This document shows, in pieces, positions 1 through 7,620 of a stretch of 11,456 bases of DNA (within the stretch, counting starts at the first letter, position 1; every line of letters begins with the position of its first letter). The position numbers and the translations under genes are program-made. The notes beneath the pieces were generated by a model. It was not told where the DNA came from and made no database searches. It saw only the letters and a program-made list of their open reading frames with translations. The stretch is taken from NCBI GenBank assembly GCA_900313345.1, contig OMQW01000045.1:1-11456 (forward strand). The letters run 5' to 3'. Origin of the DNA: an uncultured Eubacteriales bacterium (GTDB taxonomy: Bacteria > Bacillota_I > Bacilli_A > RF39 > UBA660).

Positions 1-278
1 ACAAAGAAGAAGTAAAAAAAGAACTTACAAAAGAAGAAATTGAAGAACCACTTGATATTGTAATTACACCAATAGAAGAAAGAGAAGAAATAAGTACAGA
101 AAGAAAATTTAAAAGTAGTCCAGTTATTAGTCCAGTATATGGCATAAAAAAAGATGAAGCAACTGTTAATGATATAGAACTGGAAAACACTGCAAATTAC
201 GAAAAACTAGATGAAGAAATTAGAAAAACAAATGAATTTATTGCAACTCTAAAAGAATTACAAAAGAAGCTTGATTAA
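1..278 (+). CDS. 3' end of an unidentified acidic protein with an SPVYG motif and a coiled-coil-like tail
   Basis: The open frame runs in from the left edge (first full codon at 3) and stops with TAA at 276-278; about 91 C-terminal residues are visible. The visible part is rich in Glu and Lys and looks mostly disordered. It holds a short, less charged motif, FKSSPVISPVYGIKKDE, around the middle, then a tail (YEKLDEEIRKTNEFIATLKELQKK) with heptad-like spacing of Leu and Ile that could form a short coiled coil. The S-P-x-Y-G core resembles short linear motifs I associate with the N-terminal linker of SftA/FtsK-type DNA translocases and some division-linked proteins of Bacillota, but this is a weak similarity and no function is assigned. 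The gene ends inside an intrinsic terminator, so it belongs to an upstream unit separate from mtaB. The amino terminus and total length are unknown. Confidence 0.75.
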   Translation, partial: KEEVKKELTKEEIEEPLDIVITPIEEREEISTERKFKSSPVISPVYGIKKDEATVNDIELENTANYEKLDEEIRKTNEFIATLKELQKKLD

Positions 279-291
279 GTTTCTTTTTTTT
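262..291 (+). terminator. Rho-independent terminator overlapping the stop codon of the first gene
   Basis: Left arm AAAAGAAGCTT (262-272), loop GATT (273-276), right arm AAGTTTCTTTT (277-287). All 11 positions pair, with one G-U wobble, and a T run continues to 291. The stop codon at 276-278 lies in the loop and right arm. The stem is AT-rich, so its strength is uncertain, but the shape and T tract are typical. Confidence 0.75.
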
Positions 292-303
292 ATCTTATAA
301 TTA

Positions 304-312
304 TGTTATAAT
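304..312 (+). promoter_or_regulatory. Extended -10 promoter for mtaB-recD2
   Basis: TGTTATAAT is a perfect extended -10 element (TGn followed by TATAAT at 307-312). No recognisable -35 lies 16-18 bases upstream; that space is the T tract of the preceding terminator. A second TATAAT at 296-301 has no TG and no -35. A start near 319 would give a leader of about 20 bases with the ribosome site directly inside. Confidence 0.65.
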
Positions 313-324
313 TAGGAAGTATTT

Positions 325-332
325 AAGGAGGT
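325..332 (+). promoter_or_regulatory. Strong ribosome binding site of mtaB
   Basis: AAGGAGGT, 5 bases before the ATG at 338. It is the closest match to the full anti-Shine-Dalgarno complement in the window and fixes the mtaB start. Confidence 0.85.
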
Positions 333-337
333 ATATT

Positions 338-1624
338 ATGAAAAGTGTTGGATTTTTATCACTAGGTTGTAAAGTAAATGCATATGAAATAGAATATTTA
401 AAAGAAGAATTATCTCGTAGAGGATATGAAATAAAGGATTTTGAAGATAAATGTGACTGTTATATAATTAATACTTGTACAGTAACAAATACTGCAGATA
501 CTAAGTCAAGTAAAATGATAAGACGTGCAATAAAAGAAAATCCTGATGCGTGTATAGTAGCAATAGGATGCTTTATTGAAGCTAATAAAAAAAATATACT
601 TCCAGGTATTGATATAGCAATAGGTAATAAAGATAAGAAAAAAGTCCCAGATCTAATAGAAGAATATTTTAAAACTAAAAAGCAAATAATAGATTTATAT
701 GAAAACGCGCCTGAAACATTTGAAGATATGGAATTAACTAACTTTCTAGGAAGAACAAGAGCCTTTGTAAAAATAGAAGATGGATGTGAAAACTTCTGTT
801 CATACTGTATTATCCCTTATGTAAGAGGAAAAGTAAGATCTAAAATGTTTATAACTGTATTAAATGAAGTGAAAGATTTAGTAAAAAATGGTTATAAAGA
901 AATAGTTTTAACAGGAATACATACAGGAGCTTATGGTACTGATTTAGGAGAAAACGAATCATTCGCTCATTTATTAGAAGCCTTATGTAAAATAGATGGA
1001 TTAGAAAGAATAAGAATATCATCAATTGATCCAAATGAAATAAATGATAATGTTTTAAGAGTAATAGAAGAAAATAGTAAAATAGTAGATCATATACATA
1101 TACCAATACAATCATCAACTGAAGAAATACTAGAATCTATGGAAAGAAAATATACTTTAAAAGAATATGAAGAATTAATTAATAAATTAAGAAACATAAG
1201 AAAAGATATATCAATAACAACAGACTTAATAGTAGGATTTCCTGGAGAAACTGAAGAATTATTTAATAAATCAATTGAAGAAGTTAAAAAAATTAATTTT
1301 TCTAAAATACACGTATTCCCATATAGTGAAAGAAAAGGAACAAAATCAATGCTTCTTCCAAATCATATAGATAATGCAGTAAAAAAAGAACGTTCTAGAC
1401 AAATGCTTGAAGTATCAAAAGAATTAGAAATTTCCTACTTTAATAAATTTATAGGTAAAGAAGTAGAAATACTAGTAGAAAATGTAAAAGATGGTATATC
1501 TAACGGACATACAGGAAACTATTTAAATGTTAAAGTAGATAAAGAATTAGAACATAATAAGTTTTATAAAGTTAACCTAGTTAAAGTAGATTATCCATAT
1601 GTAATCGGAGAAATTAATGAATAA
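338..1624 (+). CDS. mtaB: MtaB, tRNA t6A37 C2-methylthiotransferase (radical SAM)
   Basis: A 428-residue member of the MiaB/MtaB methylthiotransferase family. By family knowledge it converts t6A37 to ms2t6A37 in tRNAs reading ANN codons, using two [4Fe-4S] clusters and SAM. Visible features: the N-terminal UPF0004 domain opens with SLGCKVNAYEIE and carries the three cluster cysteines C11, C47 (NTCTVTN) and C78; the radical SAM motif CxxxCxxC is C150, C154, C157 (DGCENFCSYC); the radical SAM barrel follows (VLTGIHTGAYG, ITTDLIVGFPGE); the last 60 or so residues match a TRAM RNA-binding domain. The GCKVN opening separates MtaB (YqeV type) from MiaB and RimO. Length is slightly under the roughly 450 residues of B. 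subtilis YqeV. It is first in its unit, behind an extended -10 promoter and strong ribosome site, and its last 8 bases overlap recD2. The dnaK/dnaJ/prmA/rsmE genes that often precede mtaB in Bacilli are not directly upstream. Confidence 0.95.
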   Translation: MKSVGFLSLGCKVNAYEIEYLKEELSRRGYEIKDFEDKCDCYIINTCTVTNTADTKSSKMIRRAIKENPDACIVAIGCFIEANKKNILPGIDIAIGNKDKKKVPDLIEEYFKTKKQIIDLYENAPETFEDMELTNFLGRTRAFVKIEDGCENFCSYCIIPYVRGKVRSKMFITVLNEVKDLVKNGYKEIVLTGIHTGAYGTDLGENESFAHLLEALCKIDGLERIRISSIDPNEINDNVLRVIEENSKIVDHIHIPIQSSTEEILESMERKYTLKEYEELINKLRNIRKDISITTDLIVGFPGETEELFNKSIEEVKKINFSKIHVFPYSERKGTKSMLLPNHIDNAVKKERSRQMLEVSKELEISYFNKFIGKEVEILVENVKDGISNGHTGNYLNVKVDKELEHNKFYKVNLVKVDYPYVIGEINE

Positions 1625-3800
1625 TACTTATATCAAAGGTAAATTTAAAAGAACTATCTTTGAAAAAAATGGTTTTATTATAGGATTATTTAAAATAGAA
1701 GAAACAGATGAAAATAATAAAGAATATTTAAATAAAACTATAACATTTAAAGGATATGCTATAGACTTTAATGAAGTAGATAATTATAAATTATATGGTA
1801 AATTTGAAAATAATATAAAATATGGTAAAGAGTTTATCATGGAAAGTTTTGAAAGAATAAAGCCAGAAGACAAAGATAGTATAATAATATTTTTATCAAG
1901 TGGTATATTTAAAGGTATTGGAGAAGCTAAAGCAAAACTAGTAGTAGAACACTTAGGTAAAAAGACACTTGATATAATATTAGAGCATCCTGAAGAACTA
2001 TATAAAATAAAAGGATTAAGTAAAAATAATATTAAAGTATTAACAGAAACATTAATGGAATATGAAACTAGTTATAAAACAATACTTAAATTAGAAGACT
2101 TAGGTTTTAATGTCAAGGAAGCATCATTAATATATAGTTTATATAAAAATAAATCTCTAGATATTATAGAAAATAATATTTATGAAATACTAGATAATAA
2201 TAAATTTATCTTTAAAAGAATAGATTATATAGCATTAAATCATAATATAGAAAAAGATAATATAAATAGATTATCTGCTGCAATAATATATATAATAAAT
2301 ACTCTAAGTAATACATATGGACATACATATTATTATAAAGAAGATATCTTAATGTATATGCCTAAAGTATTAAATATAAATATAAATGAAGATATGCTTG
2401 ATAATGCTCTTAGTAATTTAATAAATAAAAATAAAATAGTTATATATGAAGATAAAATTTATGAAAAAAATATGTTTGAAGCAGAAACTTATATAGTTAA
2501 AAGATTAAATGTCTTACAGCACGAAAAAGAAACTACATATAAAAATATAGATAAAGAATTATTATATGTAGAGTCTTATTTAGGTGTTTCTTATGATAAA
2601 ACTCAAGAAGAAGCTATTAAAAAAAGTATAACTAATAGTATAGAAGTAATTACTGGCGGTCCTGGAACAGGTAAAACAACAATTGAAAAAGGAATATTAG
2701 AATTATATAAAACTCTAAATAAACTAGAATATAATAAGTTAGAAGAAGCTGTCGCTCTATTATCTCCAACAGGAAGAGCAAGTAAAAGAATGACAGAAGC
2801 ATGTAACTTTAAAGCCCAAACAATTCATAGATTTTTAAAATGGAATAAAGATACTAACTCATTTCAAATAAATGAATATAATAAATCTAAAGTAAAACTA
2901 TTAATTATAGATGAAGCTAGTATGATAGATGTTTTATTATTTTATAATTTATTAAAAGGAGTATCTGTAAACTGTAAAATAATATTAGTAGGAGACTCTA
3001 ATCAATTACCATCAGTAGGAGCAGGAAACCTCTTAGGAGATATTATTGAAAGTAATAAAATAAATATATGTAAATTAGAAAAACTATATAGACAAAAAGA
3101 AGGATCTAATATTATAACACTTGCAAACGATATTAAAGATGGAATACTAAATAAAAATATCTTTAATGTAGATGAATCCTTAAAATTAATAGAATGTAGT
3201 GATATAGATCTATTGGATGAAGTAGGAAAAATAGCTAAAAATTATAAAGAAAATAATTATAAAGATTTTCAAGTACTAGCACCTATGTATAAAGGTATAA
3301 ATGGTATAGATAATATAAATAATAAATTACAAGAAATATTTAATAATAAAGTAACTAAATCAATAAATATAAATAATGAAATATATAAAATAAATGATAA
3401 AGTAATAGAATTAAATAATATGCCAGATGAAAATATTTTTAATGGAGATATTGGAATTATTTCTAATATAGAAGTAAAACCTAATAAAGAAGTTTATATT
3501 TTATTTGATGATTATAATGAAGCTAAATTTTCTCTTAATGCTTTTAATAATTTTAAAAAAGCTTATTGTATATCAATACATAAAAGTCAAGGTAGTGAAT
3601 TTAATACTGTAATAATACCAGTAGTAAAAGGCTACTCTAGAATGCTTTATAGAAAGTTAATTTATACTGCAGTAACAAGATGTAAGAAAAAATTATATAT
3701 AGTAGGGAATATAAATGCTTTAAAAGATGCTATAGATAATAATATAACAGATATAAGAAGAACTTCTATAAAAGACTTTTTAATTAAAGGTATAAATTAG
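1617..3800 (+). CDS. recD2: RecD2 (YrrC-type) 5'-3' DNA helicase
   Basis: A 727-residue superfamily 1B helicase of the RecD2 class, which works without RecB and RecC in replication-fork maintenance and repair. Domain order: an N-terminal OB-like segment (about 1-90), a tandem helix-hairpin-helix region (about 95-190, with GIFKGIGEAKAKLVVEHLG and ELYKIKGLSKNNI), a helical linker, then the motor. Motor motifs: TQEEAI (Q motif), Walker A GGPGTGKTT at 347-355 (K353), motif Ia SPTGRASKRM, Walker B LLIIDEASMID with D432 and E433, motif III GDSNQLPSVGAGN, LYRQ, and near the end SIHKSQGSEF and YTAVTRCK with the arginine of motif VI. It is somewhat shorter than B. subtilis YrrC (about 800). The start overlaps mtaB by 8 bases (ATGAATAA), with GGAG at 1607-1610 as ribosome site, so translation is probably coupled. 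Stop is TAG. It is extremely rich in Asn, Ile and Lys, as expected from the AT content. Confidence 0.95.
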   Translation: MNNTYIKGKFKRTIFEKNGFIIGLFKIEETDENNKEYLNKTITFKGYAIDFNEVDNYKLYGKFENNIKYGKEFIMESFERIKPEDKDSIIIFLSSGIFKGIGEAKAKLVVEHLGKKTLDIILEHPEELYKIKGLSKNNIKVLTETLMEYETSYKTILKLEDLGFNVKEASLIYSLYKNKSLDIIENNIYEILDNNKFIFKRIDYIALNHNIEKDNINRLSAAIIYIINTLSNTYGHTYYYKEDILMYMPKVLNININEDMLDNALSNLINKNKIVIYEDKIYEKNMFEAETYIVKRLNVLQHEKETTYKNIDKELLYVESYLGVSYDKTQEEAIKKSITNSIEVITGGPGTGKTTIEKGILELYKTLNKLEYNKLEEAVALLSPTGRASKRMTEACNFKAQTIHRFLKWNKDTNSFQINEYNKSKVKLLIIDEASMIDVLLFYNLLKGVSVNCKIILVGDSNQLPSVGAGNLLGDIIESNKINICKLEKLYRQKEGSNIITLANDIKDGILNKNIFNVDESLKLIECSDIDLLDEVGKIAKNYKENNYKDFQVLAPMYKGINGIDNINNKLQEIFNNKVTKSININNEIYKINDKVIELNNMPDENIFNGDIGIISNIEVKPNKEVYILFDDYNEAKFSLNAFNNFKKAYCISIHKSQGSEFNTVIIPVVKGYSRMLYRKLIYTAVTRCKKKLYIVGNINALKDAIDNNITDIRRTSIKDFLIKGIN

Positions 3801-3834
3801 TAATTATAGATAATACTATTTATGAGGTGAAATT

Positions 3835-3993
3835 ATGAATATTAGTTTTAAAAACATCATGATAGTATCATTAATGGGTTTAGGAGTATATTATCTAATC
3901 AATTCTAATGAAGAAATAATGAATAAAGGTAAAAAAATAGTTAAAAAAGGTATCAATAAAATGAAAGATATGATGAATACCGAAAATATCTAA
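3835..3993 (+). CDS. Small single-pass membrane protein, 52 residues, function unknown
   Basis: A short frame that I do not recognise. It has its own ribosome site (GAGGTGA at 3824-3830, 5 bases from the ATG) and stops with TAA at 3991-3993, right on a strong terminator, which supports it as a real gene. Residues about 7-22 (NIMIVSLMGLGVYYLI) form one hydrophobic segment. The tail of about 30 residues is basic and amphipathic, with repeated GKKIVKKGINKMKDMM character and six Met residues overall. With Lys-rich residues after the membrane segment, the tail is probably cytoplasmic; alternatively the peptide could lie on the membrane surface. It sits 34 bases after recD2 with no clear promoter of its own, so it is likely the last gene of the mtaB-recD2 unit. 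A toxin-like or stress-type small membrane peptide is possible, but nothing in the sequence shows this. Confidence 0.7.
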   Translation: MNISFKNIMIVSLMGLGVYYLINSNEEIMNKGKKIVKKGINKMKDMMNTENI

Positions 3994-4019
3994 AAAGAGA
4001 TTTTTTAATCTCTTTTTTT
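3992..4019 (+). terminator. Strong Rho-independent terminator after the mtaB-recD2 unit
   Basis: Left arm AAAAAGAGATT (3992-4002), loop TTTT (4003-4006), right arm AATCTCTTTTT (4007-4017): a perfect 11-bp stem, then T to 4019. The left arm starts inside the TAA stop codon of the small membrane protein gene. The A and T tracts flanking the core may also let it work in reverse. Confidence 0.88.
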
Positions 4020-4048
4020 ATTTATTAATAGTTCTTAAAAACATTATA

Positions 4049-4057
4049 TGGTATAAT
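4049..4057 (+). promoter_or_regulatory. Extended -10 promoter for mutS
   Basis: TGGTATAAT is a perfect extended -10 (TGn plus TATAAT at 4052-4057), 19 bases before the mutS ATG and directly after the preceding terminator. No good -35 is seen at 16-18 bases upstream. The transcript leader would be very short, about 10-13 bases, with the ribosome site TGGTGAT at 4067-4073. Confidence 0.65.
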
Positions 4058-4076
4058 AAAATAAGTTGGTGATATT

Positions 4077-6635
4077 ATGCTTAGAAGTGAAGTAAATTAT
4101 AATGAATTAAGTCCTATGATGCAACAATACATGGACATAAAAAAAGAATATGAAGACTCTATTTTATTTTTTCGATTAGGTGATTTCTATGAAATGTTCT
4201 TTGATGATGCTATACTTGCATCTCGCGAGTTAGAGCTCACTTTAACTGGTAAAAATGCTGGATTAGAAGAAAGAGTTCCAATGTGTGGTATTCCACATCA
4301 TGCATATGCAGCTTATGTAGACACTTTAATTAAAAAAGGATATAAAGTAGCAATATGTGAGCAGTTAGAAGATCCTAAATTGACTAAAGGAATGGTTAAA
4401 AGAGACGTAATTCAAATAGTAACTAAAGGAACAAGACTTGATACAGGACTAGATAGTAAAGATAGTAGTTTTATAGCATCTCTTACAACATTTGAAACAT
4501 GTTATAGTATGTCATATGCAGATATAACAACAGGAGAGTTTTATACTAAATTAATAGATAAAGATAATGAATCTGTTTTAAGAGATATTAGTAAAGAAAG
4601 CTTTAAAGAATTAATATGTGATAAAGATGTTGATAGAGTATTAATAAATGATTGTCGTAATAAATTAAATATATTAGTTACAATAACAGAAGAAAAAGAA
4701 GTAAAAGATATATATTCTTATATTTATAATGAAGTAAATGATGAAAGACTAGTAAAAAGTATTAAACATCTATTAAGTTATATTATGGAAACTAAGAAAA
4801 AAGACTTAGTTCATATGCAAAAAGTAGAAGTGCTTCATAGTGGAGATACACTAATATATGATGGAGCAACTAAAAAGAATCTAGAGCTAACTGAAACAAT
4901 GAGAACAGGTGATAGACAGTATTCTCTTTTATGGCTTTTAGATAAATGTAAAACTGCAATGGGTAGTAGATTCTTAAAATATAACATAGAGAATCCTCTA
5001 ACTAGTAAAGATAAAATCGAAAGAAGATTAAATATTGTAAGTCATATGAGTGAAGAATTTATATTAAGAGATGATCTTACAAAAGCTTTAGAAGAAGTGT
5101 ATGACTTAGAACGTCTAGCAGGAAGAATTAGTTATGGTAATTTAAATGCAAGAGATTTAATTCAGTTAAAAAATAGTATTAAAGTATTACCAGAAATAAA
5201 AGATATTTTAATAAAATTAAATTATGATAAAGAAATAGAAACATTTGAAGATTTATATGAAATTTTAGAAAAGAGTATTAATGAAGATGCTCCACTTACA
5301 TTACATGAAGGTGGATTAATAAAAAAAGGTTTTAATGAAGAGTTAGATAGTTTAAAAAGTGTAAGCACTAATTCCAAAGATTTTATTTTAGAATTTGAAG
5401 AAAGTTTAAGAAAAGAAACTGGAATTAAAAATATTAAAGCAGGATATAATAAGGTATTTGGGTATTATATAGAAGTATCAAAGGGAAGTATTAAAGATGT
5501 AAAAGATGAATTTGGTTGGACAAGAAAGCAAACACTTGCAAACTGTGAAAGATTTACTACCCCTGAATTGAAAGAAAAAGAAAATATAATACTAGGTGCT
5601 GAAGAAAAAATAATTAATCTAGAATATAAAATATTTAATGATATAAGAGAAATAACAAAACGTTATATAGCAGCAATTCAAAAAACAAGTAAAGTGTTAA
5701 GTGAAGTAGATATGTTAAGAAGCTTTTCAATAGTAGCAGATCTAAATAATTACACTAGACCAGAATTTAATAATGAACATATATTAAAAATAATAGAATC
5801 ACGTCATCCAGTTGTAGAACATGTAATGAAAGATAAATATATAAGTAATGATATAATAATGGATAAAAACACTGATATATTATTAATAACAGGCCCAAAT
5901 ATGGCAGGAAAATCTACATATATGAGGCAAACTGCAATTATAGTAATAATGGCCCAAATAGGTTCGTTTGTTCCATGTAAGAATGTTAATATGCCGGTAT
6001 TTACTAAAATATTTACAAGAATTGGTGCAAGTGATGACTTAGTATCAGGTGAATCAACATTTATGGTAGAAATGAAAGAAGCTGAAAATGCGTTAAAAAA
6101 CGCTGATAAAGATAGTTTAATATTATTTGATGAATTAGGTCGTGGAACAGCAACATATGATGGTATGGCAATAGCAGAAGCCATAATAGAATATATACAT
6201 AATAAAATAGGCGCTAAAACAATGTTCTCAACACACTATCATGAGTTAACATTCCTAGAAGAAAAACTAAAACATTTAAAAAATGTTCATGTTTCAGCAA
6301 AAGAAGAAGATGGAAAAATAACATTTTTACATAAGGTAGAAAAAGGATCAGTAGATAAAAGTTATGGAGTACATGTAGCATCCTTAGCAGGTCTTCCTAA
6401 GTCAGTAATAGAAAGAGCAAGTGAAGTTCTAAAAGACTATGAAAAGAAAGAAAAGCGTCCTAAAAAAACATATGAACAAATACAGTTATTTGATGAAATA
6501 AATGAAGATAAACAATCTAAAAAATTAGAAGAGTTTAAAGAAAAAATAACAAAATTAAATGTTATAGAAATGACTCCAATGGATGCTATAAATTATTTAT
6601 ATAAATTAAAAGAAGAAATGAAAGAAGAAAAATAA
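4077..6635 (+). CDS. mutS: MutS, DNA mismatch recognition ATPase
   Basis: An 852-residue MutS1 with full family architecture, close in length to B. subtilis MutS. The mismatch-binding domain holds the wedge motif GDFYEMF with F37-Y38-E39, which separates true MutS from MutS2 and other homologues. Connector, lever and clamp domains follow (the clamp segment, about 440-515, has GIKNIKAGYNKVFGYYIEV just before it). The ATPase has Walker A GPNMAGKST at 606-614 (K612), the ST motif (DDLVSGESTFMVEM), Walker B LILFDELGRGT with D685 and E686, and the switch histidine region STHYHEL. After the ATPase comes QIQLF at 801-805, a good match to a beta-clamp binding motif, and the C-terminal MTPMDAINYLYKL dimerisation helices. 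The start is set by TGGTGAT at 4067-4073. The next gene starts on the stop codon (TAATG). The usual downstream partner mutL is not here, so the effector of repair must be encoded elsewhere or be absent. Confidence 0.97.
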   Translation: MLRSEVNYNELSPMMQQYMDIKKEYEDSILFFRLGDFYEMFFDDAILASRELELTLTGKNAGLEERVPMCGIPHHAYAAYVDTLIKKGYKVAICEQLEDPKLTKGMVKRDVIQIVTKGTRLDTGLDSKDSSFIASLTTFETCYSMSYADITTGEFYTKLIDKDNESVLRDISKESFKELICDKDVDRVLINDCRNKLNILVTITEEKEVKDIYSYIYNEVNDERLVKSIKHLLSYIMETKKKDLVHMQKVEVLHSGDTLIYDGATKKNLELTETMRTGDRQYSLLWLLDKCKTAMGSRFLKYNIENPLTSKDKIERRLNIVSHMSEEFILRDDLTKALEEVYDLERLAGRISYGNLNARDLIQLKNSIKVLPEIKDILIKLNYDKEIETFEDLYEILEKSINEDAPLTLHEGGLIKKGFNEELDSLKSVSTNSKDFILEFEESLRKETGIKNIKAGYNKVFGYYIEVSKGSIKDVKDEFGWTRKQTLANCERFTTPELKEKENIILGAEEKIINLEYKIFNDIREITKRYIAAIQKTSKVLSEVDMLRSFSIVADLNNYTRPEFNNEHILKIIESRHPVVEHVMKDKYISNDIIMDKNTDILLITGPNMAGKSTYMRQTAIIVIMAQIGSFVPCKNVNMPVFTKIFTRIGASDDLVSGESTFMVEMKEAENALKNADKDSLILFDELGRGTATYDGMAIAEAIIEYIHNKIGAKTMFSTHYHELTFLEEKLKHLKNVHVSAKEEDGKITFLHKVEKGSVDKSYGVHVASLAGLPKSVIERASEVLKDYEKKEKRPKKTYEQIQLFDEINEDKQSKKLEEFKEKITKLNVIEMTPMDAINYLYKLKEEMKEEK

Positions 6636-7168
6636 TGGATTTTATAAATAAAGAAGGTTTAAAAAAAGAACTAATAAAAGAAACTAATAATTTTAATTTA
6701 ACTAAATTCTTTGATGATAATATAGATGATTCATGTTTAATATTAATCACTCCATATCAAGTAGTAAAAACAGTTATTCCAAGAGGAGCAACGCATACAG
6801 TAACACTTCAAGAAATATATATGATAATGTATAAAGGCTTTAGAGGAACTTCTTATAAAGAATTATGGGATACAGAAATAATAAAACATAATCATATAGT
6901 ACTTAGAATAGCAAACATGACTTACACTGATGTTCACGTACCAGAAAAGATTAATACATTTCAATTAGAAGAATTAATTAAAGTAAATAATGAAATAAAA
7001 AAAGTAACTAGGAAAAATAAACCTAAATTAATATATTATCTAAATAATGAAGAATATATGTCAAATAATTTAGACCCATTAATAAAAAATGCTTTAAATA
7101 ATATAGATGATAATATTAATTTAGAAGAAAAAATACTAGATAAAAATAAAGGTTCTAAATCTTTATAG
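6635..7168 (+). CDS. Unrecognised 177-residue protein translationally coupled to mutS
   Basis: I do not recognise this protein. It starts on the mutS stop codon (TAATG, one-base overlap) with only a weak purine-rich stretch upstream, so it probably depends on ribosomes finishing mutS. There is no signal peptide or membrane segment. An ordered-looking core spans about residues 33-115, with beta-type hydrophobic stretches (SCLILITPYQVVKTVIP, HIVLRIANMTYTDVHVP) and a central TLQEIYMIMYKGF patch. The tail from about 125 is Lys/Asn/Asp-rich and probably flexible. Asn and Lys content matches the neighbours, with no sign of recent transfer. It occupies the slot where mutL usually stands, but has no GHKL ATPase motifs and is far too short, so it is not a MutL remnant. 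A cytoplasmic role is likely; a link to mismatch repair is only suggested by coupling. Stop is TAG. Confidence 0.8.
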   Translation: MDFINKEGLKKELIKETNNFNLTKFFDDNIDDSCLILITPYQVVKTVIPRGATHTVTLQEIYMIMYKGFRGTSYKELWDTEIIKHNHIVLRIANMTYTDVHVPEKINTFQLEELIKVNNEIKKVTRKNKPKLIYYLNNEEYMSNNLDPLIKNALNNIDDNINLEEKILDKNKGSKSL

Positions 7169-7185
7169 ATATAAATTAAATAATA

Positions 7186-7194
7186 TGATAAAAT
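7186..7194 (+). promoter_or_regulatory. Extended -10 promoter for nusB-xseA-xseB-femAB
   Basis: TGATAAAAT is an extended -10 (TGn plus TAAAAT at 7189-7194, five of six positions). It is preceded by TA as in the two promoters at 304 and 4049. No convincing -35 is visible. It falls 16 bases before the nusB ATG, in a gap of 41 bases without a terminator, so readthrough from mutS is also possible. Confidence 0.5.
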
Positions 7195-7209
7195 GAGGAT
7201 GGTGATTAA

Positions 7210-7620
7210 ATGAAAACTAGAAGTGAATTAAGAGAAATATCAATGAAAAGCTTATATCAAGTATTTGTAATACAAAATACAAGTTTAGATTTAAATGTTG
7301 AAGCAATAATTAAAGAAAATATTGAAGAAGAAAATGAGTTTGTAGAAACTATTGTTAATGGTGTCTTAGAACATAAAGAAGATATTAAATCTTTAATTAA
7401 TAAATACTTAGAAGGCTGGACAGTAGATAGATTTAACTTTGTTGATCAAGCAATTATGTATATAGGAGTATATGAATTAATATATACAAGAACTCCAAGC
7501 ATAGTATCTATTAATGAGTCAGTAGAATTATCAAAGAAATATTCTGACGAACAAGTAACTAAAATGATTAATGCTGTTTTAGATAATATCTATCATAGTG
7601 AGGAAAGTAATGCAAGATAA
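7210..7620 (+). CDS. nusB: NusB, transcription antitermination factor
   Basis: A 136-residue all-helical protein matching the NusB family in length and pattern. NusB pairs with S10 (NusE), binds boxA RNA and supports antitermination, mainly on rRNA operons. Family marks: the opening RSELREISMKSLYQVFV, the central GWTVDRFNFVDQAIMYIGVYELIY (residues about 77-100), then TPSIVSINESVELSKKYSDEQVTKMINAVLDNI, matching the usual Val-Ile-Asn-Glu-Ala-Val-Glu-Leu-Ala-Lys and Phe-Val-Asn-Gly-Val-Leu-Asp signatures. GATGGTGAT at 7198-7206 is the ribosome site, a few bases before the ATG. Its end overlaps xseA by 11 bases. In B. subtilis nusB is followed by folD and then xseA; folD is missing here. I am sure of the family. 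Confidence 0.95.
   Translation: MKTRSELREISMKSLYQVFVIQNTSLDLNVEAIIKENIEEENEFVETIVNGVLEHKEDIKSLINKYLEGWTVDRFNFVDQAIMYIGVYELIYTRTPSIVSINESVELSKKYSDEQVTKMINAVLDNIYHSEESNAR

Noticed and set aside
296..301. A second TATAAT before mtaB
   Set aside because: It has no TG extension and no -35 at a fitting distance, unlike the one at 307-312; in such AT-rich DNA a lone TATAAT is expected by chance.
849..1118. Open frame of 89 codons on the minus strand inside mtaB
   Set aside because: It lies wholly antisense to a conserved radical SAM gene, its product is a low-complexity run of Leu, Phe and Tyr, and no ribosome site or promoter supports it.
4031..4042. GTTCTTAAAAAC before mutS as a LexA-like site
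   Set aside because: The half-sites are in the wrong order (GTT...AAC rather than AAC...GTT) with only 3-base arms, so it does not fit a LexA box.
5804..6184. Open frame of 126 codons on the minus strand inside mutS
   Set aside because: It is antisense to the conserved MutS ATPase region and shows no recognisable protein features; it reflects codon bias of the sense gene.
7121..7209. Possible terminator or regulatory RNA between the 177-residue gene and nusB
   Set aside because: There is no hairpin with a T tract in this 41-base gap and its flank, so no terminator or riboswitch is supported.
7598..7609. GTG start extending XseA by 4 residues
   Set aside because: The ATG at 7610 has GAGG at the right distance and begins like homologues; the GTG overlaps that ribosome site.
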